Shown here in pieces: positions 1 to 8,365 of a stretch of DNA of 35,289 nucleotides. Each line of letters starts with the position of its first letter. Within the stretch, counting starts at the first letter, position 1. The DNA is from Stenotrophomonas acidaminiphila (GTDB taxonomy: Bacteria > Pseudomonadota > Gammaproteobacteria > Xanthomonadales > Xanthomonadaceae). Below the pieces are notes generated by a model. That model searched no databases. It saw only the letters and a program-made list of their open reading frames with translations, and was not told the DNA's origin. The stretch is from positions 1 to 35,289 of the forward strand of contig NZ_LDJO01000074.1 in assembly GCF_001431595.1 (NCBI RefSeq), in the 5' to 3' direction. The translations under genes and the position numbers were made by a program.

Positions 1-47
1 CGCACGGGATGTCGGCGCGATGCTAGCGTGCGCCGACATCCCGTGCG
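1..47. repeat. Perfect 18-bp inverted repeat (hairpin) upstream of mgtC-like gene
   Basis: Bases 1-18 are exactly reverse-complementary to bases 30-47, leaving an 11-base loop with GCTAGC in it. The right arm ends 34 bases before the MgtC-family start codon, so it may lie in that gene's 5' untranslated region or be the end of an upstream gene. No T-run follows on the plus strand, so it is not a textbook intrinsic terminator in that direction; the other flank is outside the window, and the repeat could extend further left. Confidence 0.8.
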
Positions 48-81
48 TCGACACGCACCGCAACCGTGCCGGAGGCATCCG

Positions 82-585
82 ATGAGCATCACCACGCAGG
101 TCGGCCAGGCGCTGGCCGCCGAATTCGCCATCCCCGACGTCGGCACCCTGACCGTCGTCGCCACCCGCCTGCTCACCGCCATCGTGCTCGGCGGGGCACT
201 GGGGCTGGAACGCGAGAGCAAGGGCCGCGCGGCCGGGTTGAAGACCCACATCCTGGTGTCGGTGGGATCGGCGCTGTTCGTGCTGGCGCCGCTGCAGATG
301 GGCATCAGCGGTGCCGATGTCACCCGGGTCATGCAGGGCATCGTCTCGGGCATCGGTTTCCTTGGCGCCGGCGCCATCCTCAAGCAGGACCGCAAGGAAC
401 GCGTGCAGGGCCTGACCACGGCCGCCGGCATCTGGATGACCGCGGCGATCGGCATGGCCGCCGGCATGGGCATGCAGATGGTGGCGCTGGCCACCACCGT
501 GGCCGCGCTGGCGGTGGTCAGCACGCTGCCGCGACTGATGCCGGACAGGAAGGCCGCGGCCGGCGGCATGGCCGCCGGGGACTAG
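82..585 (+). CDS. MgtC/SapB family membrane protein
   Basis: A 167-residue inner-membrane protein of the MgtC/SapB family. The family hallmarks are visible in order: LGLERE then GRAAGLKTH (about residues 40-54), GIGFLGAGAI (about 91-100) and VQGLTTAAGIWMTAAIG (about 107-123), set in four to five hydrophobic segments. It lacks the cytoplasmic C-terminal domain of the longer Salmonella MgtC, so it resembles the short SapB-type members. Family members are linked to Mg2+ limitation and F-type ATPase control in some pathogens, but most short homologues have no proven role. The start at 82 is chosen because GGAGG at 71-75 stands six bases before it; the frame is open further upstream without a better site. 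It converges on the next gene with only 13 bases between stops. Confidence 0.88.
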   Translation: MSITTQVGQALAAEFAIPDVGTLTVVATRLLTAIVLGGALGLERESKGRAAGLKTHILVSVGSALFVLAPLQMGISGADVTRVMQGIVSGIGFLGAGAILKQDRKERVQGLTTAAGIWMTAAIGMAAGMGMQMVALATTVAALAVVSTLPRLMPDRKAAAGGMAAGD

Positions 586-598
586 GAGCGCCGGCGCC

Positions 599-1765
599 TC
601 AACGGGCGGGCAGCTGCCCGGCCTTCAATACCAGTACGTCGATGCTGGACGGGACACCCAGGCGCACGCTGAAGCCGTCCCACTGCCCGGCACCGCTGCT
701 GACGAACAGGCTCATGGCCCCGACCCGGTAGTCGCCACGCACGTAGCCGTGGTTGGCCGGCGCCACCACCCAGCGGTCGAACCCCAGCATGTGCCCGCCA
801 TGGGTGTGGCCGGATACCTGCAGGTCGAACGCGCCGGTGGCTGCCGCCGCGCGTGCCTGCTTTGGCTGGTGGGCAAGCAGGATGTGGGCGTCGCTGCCCT
901 TGCCCGCGGCGATCACCGCCGGCAGGTCGGGGGCGAGCCCGCCGCGCATGTAGGCGCTTGGGCGCAGCGCGGCCAGGTCGCCCACGCCCGACACCGCCAG
1001 CGTGCGGCCGCCGATGTCGAGCCGGGCGGTCTGGTTCTCCAGCACGCCCAGGCCCATGCCGCGGAAGTGCGCCATCCAGCGCCGGTAGCCGTGGTAGTAC
1101 TCGTGGTTGCCCGGCGCCACCCATACGCCGTGCGGCGCGGCCAGTTCGGCCAGCGGGGCGACGAACGCCGCCGTGTCCTCGACCTCGCCGTCGACCATGT
1201 CGCCGGGCAGCACGATCAGGTCGGGGCGCGTGGCCATCACCGCGTCAACGACGCGGCGCGTGCGCCAGGTGCGCTTGACCGGGCTGGCGTGCAGGTCGGC
1301 GATCACCGCCATGCGCAGTCCGTCCAGTTCCTGTGGCAGGCCCGGCACCACCAGCGCACGCTCATGCACCCGTGGCGGCTTCAGGCCATTGACGATGCCC
1401 AGCGTGGCCAGCAGCACGATCAGCGCGGCGGCGGCCTGGTTGGCGCGTGCGCCATGCCAGGCCGTGGCCAGGGCGGAGCTGCGGGGCGCCAGCCGCGACA
1501 GCAGCCAGCCGAGCTCGCGCAGCGCCAGCCAGACCAGCAGCATCACGAACATCGCCAGCACCCAGCCGAACACCAGCTGGATCCATGCTTCGGCCGCGTA
1601 CGCCAGCATGTCCATCCGCCACAGCGCGGCCAGGCCCACTCCCATCAGGGCCAGCGCCACGCTGGTGCCAAGGTGCCAGCGGCGCTGCCGCCTTCCGGAA
1701 AACTGCACGGGCCACCACAACCACAGGGCAAGCAGCGGCAGGAGCAACGATACGATCAGGGTCAT
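599..1765 (-). CDS. Membrane-anchored metallophosphoesterase (YkuE/YaeI type)
   Basis: A 388-residue calcineurin-like phosphoesterase. The first about 130 residues carry four hydrophobic segments (about 1-20, 33-50, 63-85, 111-127). The catalytic domain follows with the complete metal-binding set: DLH (D157, H159), GDMVDG (D189), GNHE (N220, H221), AHQP (H299) and GHTHGGH (H320, H322). Proteins of this shape are membrane-bound phosphohydrolases, some acting on lipid phosphates; the substrate here cannot be told from sequence. It is transcribed toward the mgtC-like gene and lies 239 bases downstream of the DUF885 gene, a stretch in which I see no other gene. Confidence 0.9.
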   Translation of the reverse strand: MTLIVSLLLPLLALWLWWPVQFSGRRQRRWHLGTSVALALMGVGLAALWRMDMLAYAAEAWIQLVFGWVLAMFVMLLVWLALRELGWLLSRLAPRSSALATAWHGARANQAAAALIVLLATLGIVNGLKPPRVHERALVVPGLPQELDGLRMAVIADLHASPVKRTWRTRRVVDAVMATRPDLIVLPGDMVDGEVEDTAAFVAPLAELAAPHGVWVAPGNHEYYHGYRRWMAHFRGMGLGVLENQTARLDIGGRTLAVSGVGDLAALRPSAYMRGGLAPDLPAVIAAGKGSDAHILLAHQPKQARAAAATGAFDLQVSGHTHGGHMLGFDRWVVAPANHGYVRGDYRVGAMSLFVSSGAGQWDGFSVRLGVPSSIDVLVLKAGQLPAR

Positions 1766-2004
1766 CTGCGGGGGAGCGGGCGGGCCGGCGCGGACGTTGC
1801 CATCCGGCCGCCATGGAGTCGTTCAAGAGGAAGCAGGAATCATGCGGCACGGCCGCACCGGCGGCGAGAGCGGCGGCTGCACCAGTGCGTTGCTGCAGCG
1901 TGGCGACAGGCGGACGTCGGCGGCAGCTGACGCTGGCGACGCCGCCGGCATCACCGGGCAACGGAGGCGGCAACACGGCCGCCCCCGTCCACGCCCGGCG
2001 CTGC

Positions 2005-3825
2005 TCAGCCGCCCTGGGTGGCGATCCAGCCGTCGACCTTTTCTTCCAGCACGTCCAGCGGCACTGAACCGTCCTTCAGCACCTCGGCATGGAACTGGCG
2101 GATGTCGAACTTGCCGCCCAGCTTCTGTTCCGCGCGCCGCCGCAGCTCCTGGATCTTCAGCTCGCCGGTCTTGTAGGCCAGCGCCTGGCCCGGCCATGCG
2201 ATGTAGCGCTCGGCCTCGGCCACCGCATCGGGCTCGCTCACCGAGGAATTGGCGAACATGTAGTCCAGCACCTGCTGCCGGCTCCAGCCCTTGGCGTGCA
2301 GCCCGGTATCCACCACCAGCCGCACCGCGCGCCACAGCTCGCCCTGCAGGCGGCCGAAATAGCTGTACGGATCGGTGTACACGCCCAGGTCCTTGCCCAG
2401 GCTTTCGGCGTACAGGCCCCAGCCTTCGATGAAGGCGGTCTCGCCGCCGAAGCGGCGGAACGCCGGCACGCCCTGCAGTTCCTGCTGCAGCGCCAGCTGG
2501 AAGTGGTGGCCCGGAATCGCCTCGTGCAGGAACAGGTCCTCCGCGTCCCACGTCTTGCGGGTCGGCAGATCGTAGGTGTTGACGTAGAAGATGCCCGGGC
2601 GGCTGCCGTCCTCGCTGGGCTGCATGTACTCGCCACCGGCCGCCGACTTGGCGCGGAACGCCTCGATCGGGCGGATCTCGAAACCGGCCTTCGGCGTCAG
2701 CGAGAACAGCTTGGGCACGTTGGCGTTGATCTTCGCCTCCAGCCCACGGTAGTGCTCCAGCAGCGCCGCCTCCGAGCCGAATTCGAACTGCTTGTCGTGC
2801 TGCATGAACTTGAAGAAGTCCTGCAGCGAGCCCTTGAAGCCGACCTGCTGCATCACCGTGCGGATCTCGCCGTGGATGCGCTCCACTTCCTTCAGGCCGA
2901 TCTCGTGGATCTGCTCCGGGGTCTGCGCGGTGGTGGTGCTCTCCTTGGCGTTGAAGGCATACCACGCCTTGCCGTCGGGCAACGCGTCCAGGCCCACCGT
3001 GTCGCGGGTCGCCGGCAGGTACTCGTTGGCGATGAAGTCACGCTGCTTCCTGATCGCCGGCAGCAGCTGCTGTTCGATCAGCGTGCGGTAGGCCGCGGCC
3101 AGGCGTTCCTTGTCGGCCTGCGCGAAATCGGCCGGCATCGCCTTGATCGGCCCCCAGAACTGGCTGTCCTCGGCGCCCTTGGCCGCGAGGATCTCGTCGA
3201 ACTGCGGCACCACCTTTTCCATCAGCACGCGCGGCTGCACCACTCCGGCCTTCATGCCTTCGCGCATGTTGGCGATCTCGGTATCCAGCAGCACCGGGAT
3301 GCGCGCGGCGCGCGCCATCCAGTTGTCGTAGTCCTTCACCGTCTTGAACGGCTGCGCGACCTGGCCCGAGCCCAGCATCACCGCGTAGCTCACGGTCGAG
3401 CCCATCTGGTTGACCGGCATCATCCAGCCGGGGAACTTCTCGCCTTCCAGCGACTGCTTCTGCTCCTGGACGAAGATGCGGTAGCTGAGCAGGTCCTGCC
3501 CGGCCAGCCCGGCATCGCCGATCTTCTCCGCCTTGTCCAGCCATTCGCGGGTGAAGTCGTGGCTCTGCTTGCGGAACTGCGCCGAGCCAAAATCCGGCAG
3601 CTGGTCGTTGTAGCGGTTGTCGCCCTGGAAGGTCGCCTGCAACGGGTTCAGCTTCAGCACGCCCTCCCAGTAGTCGGCATAAAGCTGGTTGAGCCGGGCG
3701 GCCTTGTCGGCCTGCGGCGCCTGGCTGGCGGCATCGCCCGCGGCCGGCTGCGTGGACGGGGAACAGGCGGCCAGCACGGTGGCCAGGGACAGCGAAACGG
3801 ACAGGGCCAAGGGACGCAGCTTCAT
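2005..3825 (-). CDS. DUF885 family lipoprotein, putative zinc peptidase
   Basis: A 606-residue DUF885 protein. The start at 3825 gives a short basic n-region, a hydrophobic stretch and a lipobox LAAC with the lipidated cysteine at residue 21; a longer frame to 3891 would spoil this signal. The helical body ends in a gluzincin-like active site: HEAIPGHH at 434-441 (the HExxPGHH form typical of DUF885) and, about 25 residues on, AFIEGWGLYAE with a candidate third ligand E467. The family is common and often multicopy in xanthomonads, and is presumed to be periplasmic or outer-membrane-anchored metallopeptidase; no substrate is established. It is divergent from the APC permease with 213 bases between them that contain no obvious motif. 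Confidence 0.9.
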   Translation of the reverse strand: MKLRPLALSVSLSLATVLAACSPSTQPAAGDAASQAPQADKAARLNQLYADYWEGVLKLNPLQATFQGDNRYNDQLPDFGSAQFRKQSHDFTREWLDKAEKIGDAGLAGQDLLSYRIFVQEQKQSLEGEKFPGWMMPVNQMGSTVSYAVMLGSGQVAQPFKTVKDYDNWMARAARIPVLLDTEIANMREGMKAGVVQPRVLMEKVVPQFDEILAAKGAEDSQFWGPIKAMPADFAQADKERLAAAYRTLIEQQLLPAIRKQRDFIANEYLPATRDTVGLDALPDGKAWYAFNAKESTTTAQTPEQIHEIGLKEVERIHGEIRTVMQQVGFKGSLQDFFKFMQHDKQFEFGSEAALLEHYRGLEAKINANVPKLFSLTPKAGFEIRPIEAFRAKSAAGGEYMQPSEDGSRPGIFYVNTYDLPTRKTWDAEDLFLHEAIPGHHFQLALQQELQGVPAFRRFGGETAFIEGWGLYAESLGKDLGVYTDPYSYFGRLQGELWRAVRLVVDTGLHAKGWSRQQVLDYMFANSSVSEPDAVAEAERYIAWPGQALAYKTGELKIQELRRRAEQKLGGKFDIRQFHAEVLKDGSVPLDVLEEKVDGWIATQGG

Positions 3826-4038
3826 CGGGAATCCATCGGATGCAGGAAGCCGCCAGCGTCCACGCAGCGCTCCCGCCGGGGAAAGGGCCAAAGGTCATTG
3901 CCGCGGCGACCATCGCGGCCGCGCCGGCAACGCGTCATAATCCGCGCCCGCTCCAGCGCCCGTTCCGGCAGGCGCTCCCCCTACCGCCCGGTCCGGTGCC
4001 CACGGCACCCGCGGCCGCGCCCTGCTCCTTAGCTCCTG

Positions 4039-5307
4039 ATGACTACCCCCCACCGCCCGCTGGGCTTCTGGTCCGCCACCGCCCTGGTCGTGGGCAGCAT
4101 GATCGGCTCGGGCACCTTCCTGCTGCCGGCCACGCTGGCGCCCTACGGTGCCGCCACCCTGGTCGGCTGGGCCATCACCCTGTGCGGCGCGCTGCTGCTG
4201 GCCGTCACCTTCGCCCGTCTGGCGCGCCGCTGGCCGCAGACCGGCGGACCGTACGTGTTCGCGCGCAACGCGTTCGGCGAACTGCCCGGCTTCGTGGTGG
4301 CGTGGAGCTACTGGATCTCGATGTGGTGCGCGATCGCCGCCATCGCGGTGGCGTTCGCCGGCAGCATCGGCGCCATCTTCCCGTCCCTGACCGCCACCCC
4401 GGTGCGCGCGGCCGGCTGCGGCCTGGTCGCGTTGTGGCTGTGCGCCGGCGTGAACCTGGCCGGGCTGCGCGAGGCCGGCCGCGTGCAACTGCTGACCACC
4501 GTGTTGAAAGTGGTGCCGCTGCTGCTGTTCGGGCTGGTGGCGCTGTGGTTCGTCGACACCCGCCATTACGTGCCGTTCAATCCCAGCGGCGAATCGCTGG
4601 GCAGCGTGGCCGCCGCCACCGTGGCGCTGACGCTGTGGGCGATGATCGGGCTGGAAGCGGCGACCGTGCCGGCCGGATCGGTGGACGATGCCCCGCGGAC
4701 CGTGGCCCGCGCCACCGTGGCCGGCACCGCGATCGCCGGCATCGCCACGGTGCTGGCCTGCACCACCGTGCTGGGCCTGCTGCCGGCCGACGTGCTGGCC
4801 CGTTCCAGCGCCCCGATGGCCGACGCCGCGGCTGCATTGTGGGGCCCGGCGGCCGGCGTGCTGCTGGCGGTGGTGATGGCGGTGTCCTGCGTCGGTGCGC
4901 TCAACGGCTGGACCCTGCTGGCGGCGCAGTTGCCGATGGCCGCGGCCCGCGACGGCGTGCTGCCGCGCGCCTTCGCCCGCGAGAACGCGCGCGGCGCCCC
5001 GGCCTTCGGCGTCATCGTCAGCTGCCTGCTGGCCAGCGTGCTGGTGATCAGCAACTACAACCGCTCGCTGGTGGACCTGTTCAAGTTCTCGGTGCTGCTG
5101 TCCACCGCCGCCACCCTGCTGCCCTACCTTGCCGGCGCAGCCGCCTGGCTGTGGCGCGGCGATGGCCGGGGCTCGCGGCTGGCCGCCGCCGGCGCGCTGG
5201 CCTTCAGCCTCTACGCGCTGGGCGGCATCGGCACCGAAGCGCTGCTGTGGGGCGCAGGCCTGGTGCTGGCCGGGCTGCCGATCTATTTCTGGCTGCGGCG
5301 GCGCTGA
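4039..5307 (+). CDS. APC family amino-acid permease/antiporter
   Basis: A 422-residue integral membrane protein with about 12 hydrophobic segments. The first helix holds the amino acid-polyamine-organocation signature GSMIGSGTFLLP (about residues 19-30), the unwound substrate-binding segment of AdiC/PotE-like transporters, and helix 6 reads LWAMIGLEAATVPAGSV, again as in the basic amino-acid/polyamine antiporter branch (AdiC, ArcD, CadB, PotE). The cargo is not predictable. There is no partner decarboxylase beside it, so an acid-resistance antiporter role is not supported by context. No clear Shine-Dalgarno sequence precedes the ATG. Confidence 0.9.
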   Translation: MTTPHRPLGFWSATALVVGSMIGSGTFLLPATLAPYGAATLVGWAITLCGALLLAVTFARLARRWPQTGGPYVFARNAFGELPGFVVAWSYWISMWCAIAAIAVAFAGSIGAIFPSLTATPVRAAGCGLVALWLCAGVNLAGLREAGRVQLLTTVLKVVPLLLFGLVALWFVDTRHYVPFNPSGESLGSVAAATVALTLWAMIGLEAATVPAGSVDDAPRTVARATVAGTAIAGIATVLACTTVLGLLPADVLARSSAPMADAAAALWGPAAGVLLAVVMAVSCVGALNGWTLLAAQLPMAAARDGVLPRAFARENARGAPAFGVIVSCLLASVLVISNYNRSLVDLFKFSVLLSTAATLLPYLAGAAAWLWRGDGRGSRLAAAGALAFSLYALGGIGTEALLWGAGLVLAGLPIYFWLRRR

Positions 5308-5331
5308 GACAGCGCCGGCCGGCAACCGGCT

Positions 5332-5961
5332 TCATTCCTCGACCTGCGGTGCCGCGCCCGCGTCGTGGCGTCGCGCCGAGCCACCGTTTACGGGCCTGCC
5401 GGGCAACCTGGCCAACCCCATGCGCCGGGTGATGAAACCATCGCCCTGCCTGCAATGGCGCGACACCGCGGCCGCCACATGCAGGCCGGCCAGGGCCGAC
5501 AGCGCCCAGGCGCCATACACATGCACGTACCAGGCGAGCGCCCGCCCGCTTTCGTCGGCCGGCGGAACGAACAGCGCCGGTACCTGCACGCCGGCGAACA
5601 GGGTCCGGTCCGCGCCCATCCAGACCCAGATCACGTGGCCGCTCACCGGCAGCAGCAGCGCCAGCGCGTAAAGCAGGCCATGGACCCCGGTGCGGATCCG
5701 TCCGCTCCAGGGCGTAGCATCGTCGGCCCCGGGGACCGGCAGCCACAGGCGCAGGGCAAGGCGCAGCAATGTCAGGCACAGGATCAGCATGCCCAGCCGG
5801 AAATGCAGCGGGAGCAGCGCCGCCGAGTATTCCGGCGTGGCCGCGTACTCGGCCATGAACCCCAGTGCGATCTGCAGCACCAGCAGCAGCGCCAGCAGCC
5901 AGTGCAGCAGCCGCAGGGCCAGCGGATAACGCTGCGCATGCCCGCCGTTCACTGCGCGCAC
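5332..5961 (-). CDS. Cytochrome b561 (CybB-like)
   Basis: A 209-residue four-helix di-heme membrane cytochrome. Four histidines fall in the CybB pattern: H20 in RLLHWLL, H53 in LPLHFRLG, H147 in YVHVYG and H161 in AGLHVAAA. The 33- and 14-residue spacings agree with the heme ligands of E. coli CybB as I recall them. Such proteins accept electrons from quinol and can pass them to periplasmic acceptors or superoxide. The gene starts 13 bases inside the end of the upstream dioxygenase-like gene, so the two are almost certainly co-transcribed and translationally coupled. The C-terminus beyond the last helix is basic and low in hydrophobicity. Confidence 0.9.
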   Translation of the reverse strand: MRAVNGGHAQRYPLALRLLHWLLALLLVLQIALGFMAEYAATPEYSAALLPLHFRLGMLILCLTLLRLALRLWLPVPGADDATPWSGRIRTGVHGLLYALALLLPVSGHVIWVWMGADRTLFAGVQVPALFVPPADESGRALAWYVHVYGAWALSALAGLHVAAAVSRHCRQGDGFITRRMGLARLPGRPVNGGSARRHDAGAAPQVEE

Positions 5962-6632
5962 TGCGGGTATCCGGGGATGTTGCGGCCCAGCACGATGTCG
6001 CGCTGCGCCTCCCAGCCATCGCCGACCCGCACCGGTGTGACGATGCCCGGACCACCACGGCCCGGCGACGCCTTGCGCGCGACCGCGGGCGTCAGGTGCG
6101 GGTCGTCACGGAACAACACGTCGTCGATGTAGTACAGCGCGCAGCCACGCTCGATCACGTACAGATGGATGTGCCGGGGCAAGCGGGTTCCCGGGTAGCT
6201 GCCCGGGCGCACGGTGAGGAACGCATAGCGCCCGTCGGCATCGGTGGCGGCCCAGCCGCGCAGTCGTCCGTGCTGGCGGACACCCGGGGTGCGGTCGGTC
6301 TTCTCGCCCGGGTAGAGGCCCTGCTGGTTGGTCTGGTGCGCATAGACGACCACACCCGGACGCGGCCGCCCGTGCGCATCGGTAACGCGCCCATGCAGGC
6401 GCAGCCGCTGGCCGGGCTCGTCGACCGGTGCCAACCGGGCGCTGGCCGCCGGCGCGGCCGGCAACCCGATCAGCGCCACCTCGCAGTCCTCGCAGGGCCG
6501 CCCGACGACCGGCGTGGTAGCGGCGCCGGCAGCGCTGCAGGTAGCCAGCAGGACAAACAGCAGCGGCACGCGCGCGGCCGGTGCGGCGGGGGATGCAGGG
6601 TACGGGATCGACAGTCCGGTGGATCGTTGCAT
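5949..6632 (-). CDS. Secreted intradiol ring-cleavage dioxygenase-like protein
   Basis: A 227-residue protein with the protocatechuate/catechol 1,2-dioxygenase beta-sandwich fold. A hydrophobic stretch at about 22-38 ending in AAGAA suggests export. The four non-heme Fe(III) ligands can be placed: Y107 (QQGLYPGE), Y146 (VRPGSYPG) and H154 and H156 (PRHIHLY). The family region begins LRLHGRVTDAHGRPRPGVVVYAHQ in a transthyretin-like strand arrangement. The start at 6632 has GGAG about ten bases upstream; the open frame extends to 7292 but that part is antisense to the sigma-factor gene. Exported intradiol-type proteins are known as a separate group whose substrates are unclear. It forms an operon with the cytochrome b561 and is divergent from the ECF sigma gene. 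Confidence 0.87.
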   Translation of the reverse strand: MQRSTGLSIPYPASPAAPAARVPLLFVLLATCSAAGAATTPVVGRPCEDCEVALIGLPAAPAASARLAPVDEPGQRLRLHGRVTDAHGRPRPGVVVYAHQTNQQGLYPGEKTDRTPGVRQHGRLRGWAATDADGRYAFLTVRPGSYPGTRLPRHIHLYVIERGCALYYIDDVLFRDDPHLTPAVARKASPGRGGPGIVTPVRVGDGWEAQRDIVLGRNIPGYPQCAQ

Positions 6633-6684
6633 GCGGATGCTCCAGGCAGGGGGCCATGATGAAGAGCGCTGCCACCGCCGCGGC

Positions 6685-6707
6685 GTTAACCGCGTCGCCC
6701 TGTTAAC
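6685..6707. promoter_or_regulatory. Paired GTTAAC palindromes in a divergent promoter region
   Basis: Two copies of GTTAAC (6685-6690 and 6702-6707), 17 bases centre to centre, stand in the 126-base gap between the dioxygenase-like gene (minus) and the ECF sigma gene (plus). In a GC-rich genome such a repeated AT-containing motif is a reasonable operator or promoter-element candidate for either gene, but the assignment is inference only. Confidence 0.3.
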
Positions 6708-6758
6708 ACTCCACACTGCCGCTCCCTCTTTCCCCGTGTCCCCCCGACCCTCCAGGAC

Positions 6759-7307
6759 ATGAAGGCCGCGACCCTCCCGTTGGACATCGCCCGGCAGGTA
6801 CAGGAAGCCCGCCGCGGGTCGCAGGCGGCGTTCGCCTGGCTTTACCGCACCTTCGCCCCGCTGGTGCATGCCATCCACCTGGGCATGGCGCCGCGTGCGC
6901 GGGCGGAGGAGCTGACCCAGGAAACCTTCGTCATCGCCTTCGGCAGGCTGGAGCAGTTGCGCGAGCCGGCGCGCTTCGGGCCATGGATCGCGATGATCGC
7001 GCGCCGCAACCGGCCCCCAACCACCATCGACGAACATGCACTGGCCGACGCCGACGAGCCGGTCTGGCCGGGGGCGGGCCCGGACGCGATGGCGCAGGCC
7101 GGCCAGGCACTGCACGCGATCCGCACCCTGCCCGAGGCCTACCGCGAGACCCTGATCCTGCGCCTGGTCGAAGGCCTCAGCGGACCGGAGATAGCCAGCC
7201 TCACCGGACTGACCCCGCAATCGGTCCGGGTGAACCTTCACCGCGGCATGCAGCGGCTGCGCGATGCGCTGGGCATCACCCGGCAGGAGCAAACGAGCGA
7301 TGGTTGA
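6759..7307 (+). CDS. ECF-type RNA polymerase sigma factor
   Basis: A 182-residue extracytoplasmic-function sigma factor. Sigma-2 covers about residues 23-85 (AFAWLYRTF, EELTQETFVIAFGRL, RFGPWIAMIARR) and sigma-4 about 118-170, with LPEAYRETLILRLVEGLSG followed by the helix-turn-helix IASLTGLTPQSVRVNLHRG. The linker is short, as normal in this group. AGGA precedes the ATG by a few bases. The next gene starts eight bases inside its end and encodes a one-TM FecR-domain protein, the usual partner arrangement of an ECF sigma and its membrane regulator. Its target promoters cannot be named; the divergent dioxygenase-like gene and its own operon are candidates. Confidence 0.92.
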   Translation: MKAATLPLDIARQVQEARRGSQAAFAWLYRTFAPLVHAIHLGMAPRARAEELTQETFVIAFGRLEQLREPARFGPWIAMIARRNRPPTTIDEHALADADEPVWPGAGPDAMAQAGQALHAIRTLPEAYRETLILRLVEGLSGPEIASLTGLTPQSVRVNLHRGMQRLRDALGITRQEQTSDG

Positions 7308-8325
7308 GACACCCGATCCGCTGTGGGACCCGGACCTGCCGGGCGACCGCGAACTCGAGCGGCTGACGACACTGTTGGGCAGCTACCGCCATGTCCCCGG
7401 GCCGCTGCCCACCGCGCCGGCGCTGCGCCGCAGGCGCAGCAGGCGGGTCCTGCCGGGGGCCGCGGCCGCCGCGCTGGTTGCCGGCATGGCCATCGTCGCC
7501 GCGTGGCTGCCATGGCGCCTGCAGTGGAGCGAGCACCGGCAGTGGGCGGTCGAGGTCGAAGCCGATGCCCGCACCCTGCCGGCGACGCTGGCGGTCGGAC
7601 AGACGCTGGCGACGGCGGCAACGCAGTCGGCCACTTTGCAGGTGGCGCGCATCGGCCGGATGCAGGTGCTGCCAGGGACCCGGGTCCGGCTCACGGACAC
7701 CCGCACCGGCCACCACCGCATCGAACTGCTGGAAGGCCGCATCCGTGCGCGCATCTGGGCGCCACCCGGGCATTTCGGCATCGCCACCGGCAGCAGCGAA
7801 ACCGTCGACCTGGGATGCGCGTTCGAGATGAGCCGCTCACCGCAGGGCGACGGCACCCTGCGCGTCACCAGCGGCTGGGTCATGCACCGCGTGGAAGGCC
7901 AGGAAACCCTGGTGCCGGCCGGTTCGACCCTCGACTTCAGCGCCGAACGCAGCGGCATTCCACTGGCCAGCGATGCGGCCGCCGGCTTCCGCACGGCCGT
8001 CATCCGCTTCGACCAGGCGATGGCCGCCGGCCAGCGCCCCCCCGATGCCGAGGCCCGGGTCGCCCGCGAAGCGACGGCCGCGGACCGGTTCAGCCTGCTC
8101 ACCCTGCTTACCCGCTATCCGGCGCTGGCCTCCGGGCCGCTCTACACCCGGCTGGCGACAATGTTCGACAGCACACCTCCGCCAGGGCACCGCGCGGCAT
8201 GGCTGCACGGCGACGTGCAGGCCATGAACCTGTGGTGGGAACAGATCCCGCGCCCGCCCAAGGCGTGGTGGTTGAACTGGCGCGACGCGCTGGACCGGGC
8301 ACCGGCGGTTCCCGCGGCGGGCTGA
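7300..8325 (+). CDS. FecR-domain transmembrane protein, probable sigma-factor regulator
   Basis: A 341-residue protein: a cytoplasmic N-terminus of about 48 residues, an arginine-rich stop (RRRRSRR, 43-49), one membrane helix (about 50-71), then a periplasmic FecR-type beta domain (about 100-210; RMQVLPGTRVRLTDT, IELLEGRIRARI, GTLRVTSGWVMHRV). The about 130 residues after it form a helical region with a tryptophan-rich end (LWWEQI, AWWLNW) that I do not recognise. The N-terminus is shorter than the anti-sigma domain of classical FecR and shows no DUF4880 motif that I can see. The ATG at 7300 overlaps the sigma stop by eight bases, indicating translational coupling. A role as anti-sigma or signal relay is inferred from this pairing. 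Confidence 0.85.
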   Translation: MVETPDPLWDPDLPGDRELERLTTLLGSYRHVPGPLPTAPALRRRRSRRVLPGAAAAALVAGMAIVAAWLPWRLQWSEHRQWAVEVEADARTLPATLAVGQTLATAATQSATLQVARIGRMQVLPGTRVRLTDTRTGHHRIELLEGRIRARIWAPPGHFGIATGSSETVDLGCAFEMSRSPQGDGTLRVTSGWVMHRVEGQETLVPAGSTLDFSAERSGIPLASDAAAGFRTAVIRFDQAMAAGQRPPDAEARVAREATAADRFSLLTLLTRYPALASGPLYTRLATMFDSTPPPGHRAAWLHGDVQAMNLWWEQIPRPPKAWWLNWRDALDRAPAVPAAG

Positions 8326-8365
8326 TAATGCATACGATCATCCGCTTCCGCCGACCCCCGCGCCC

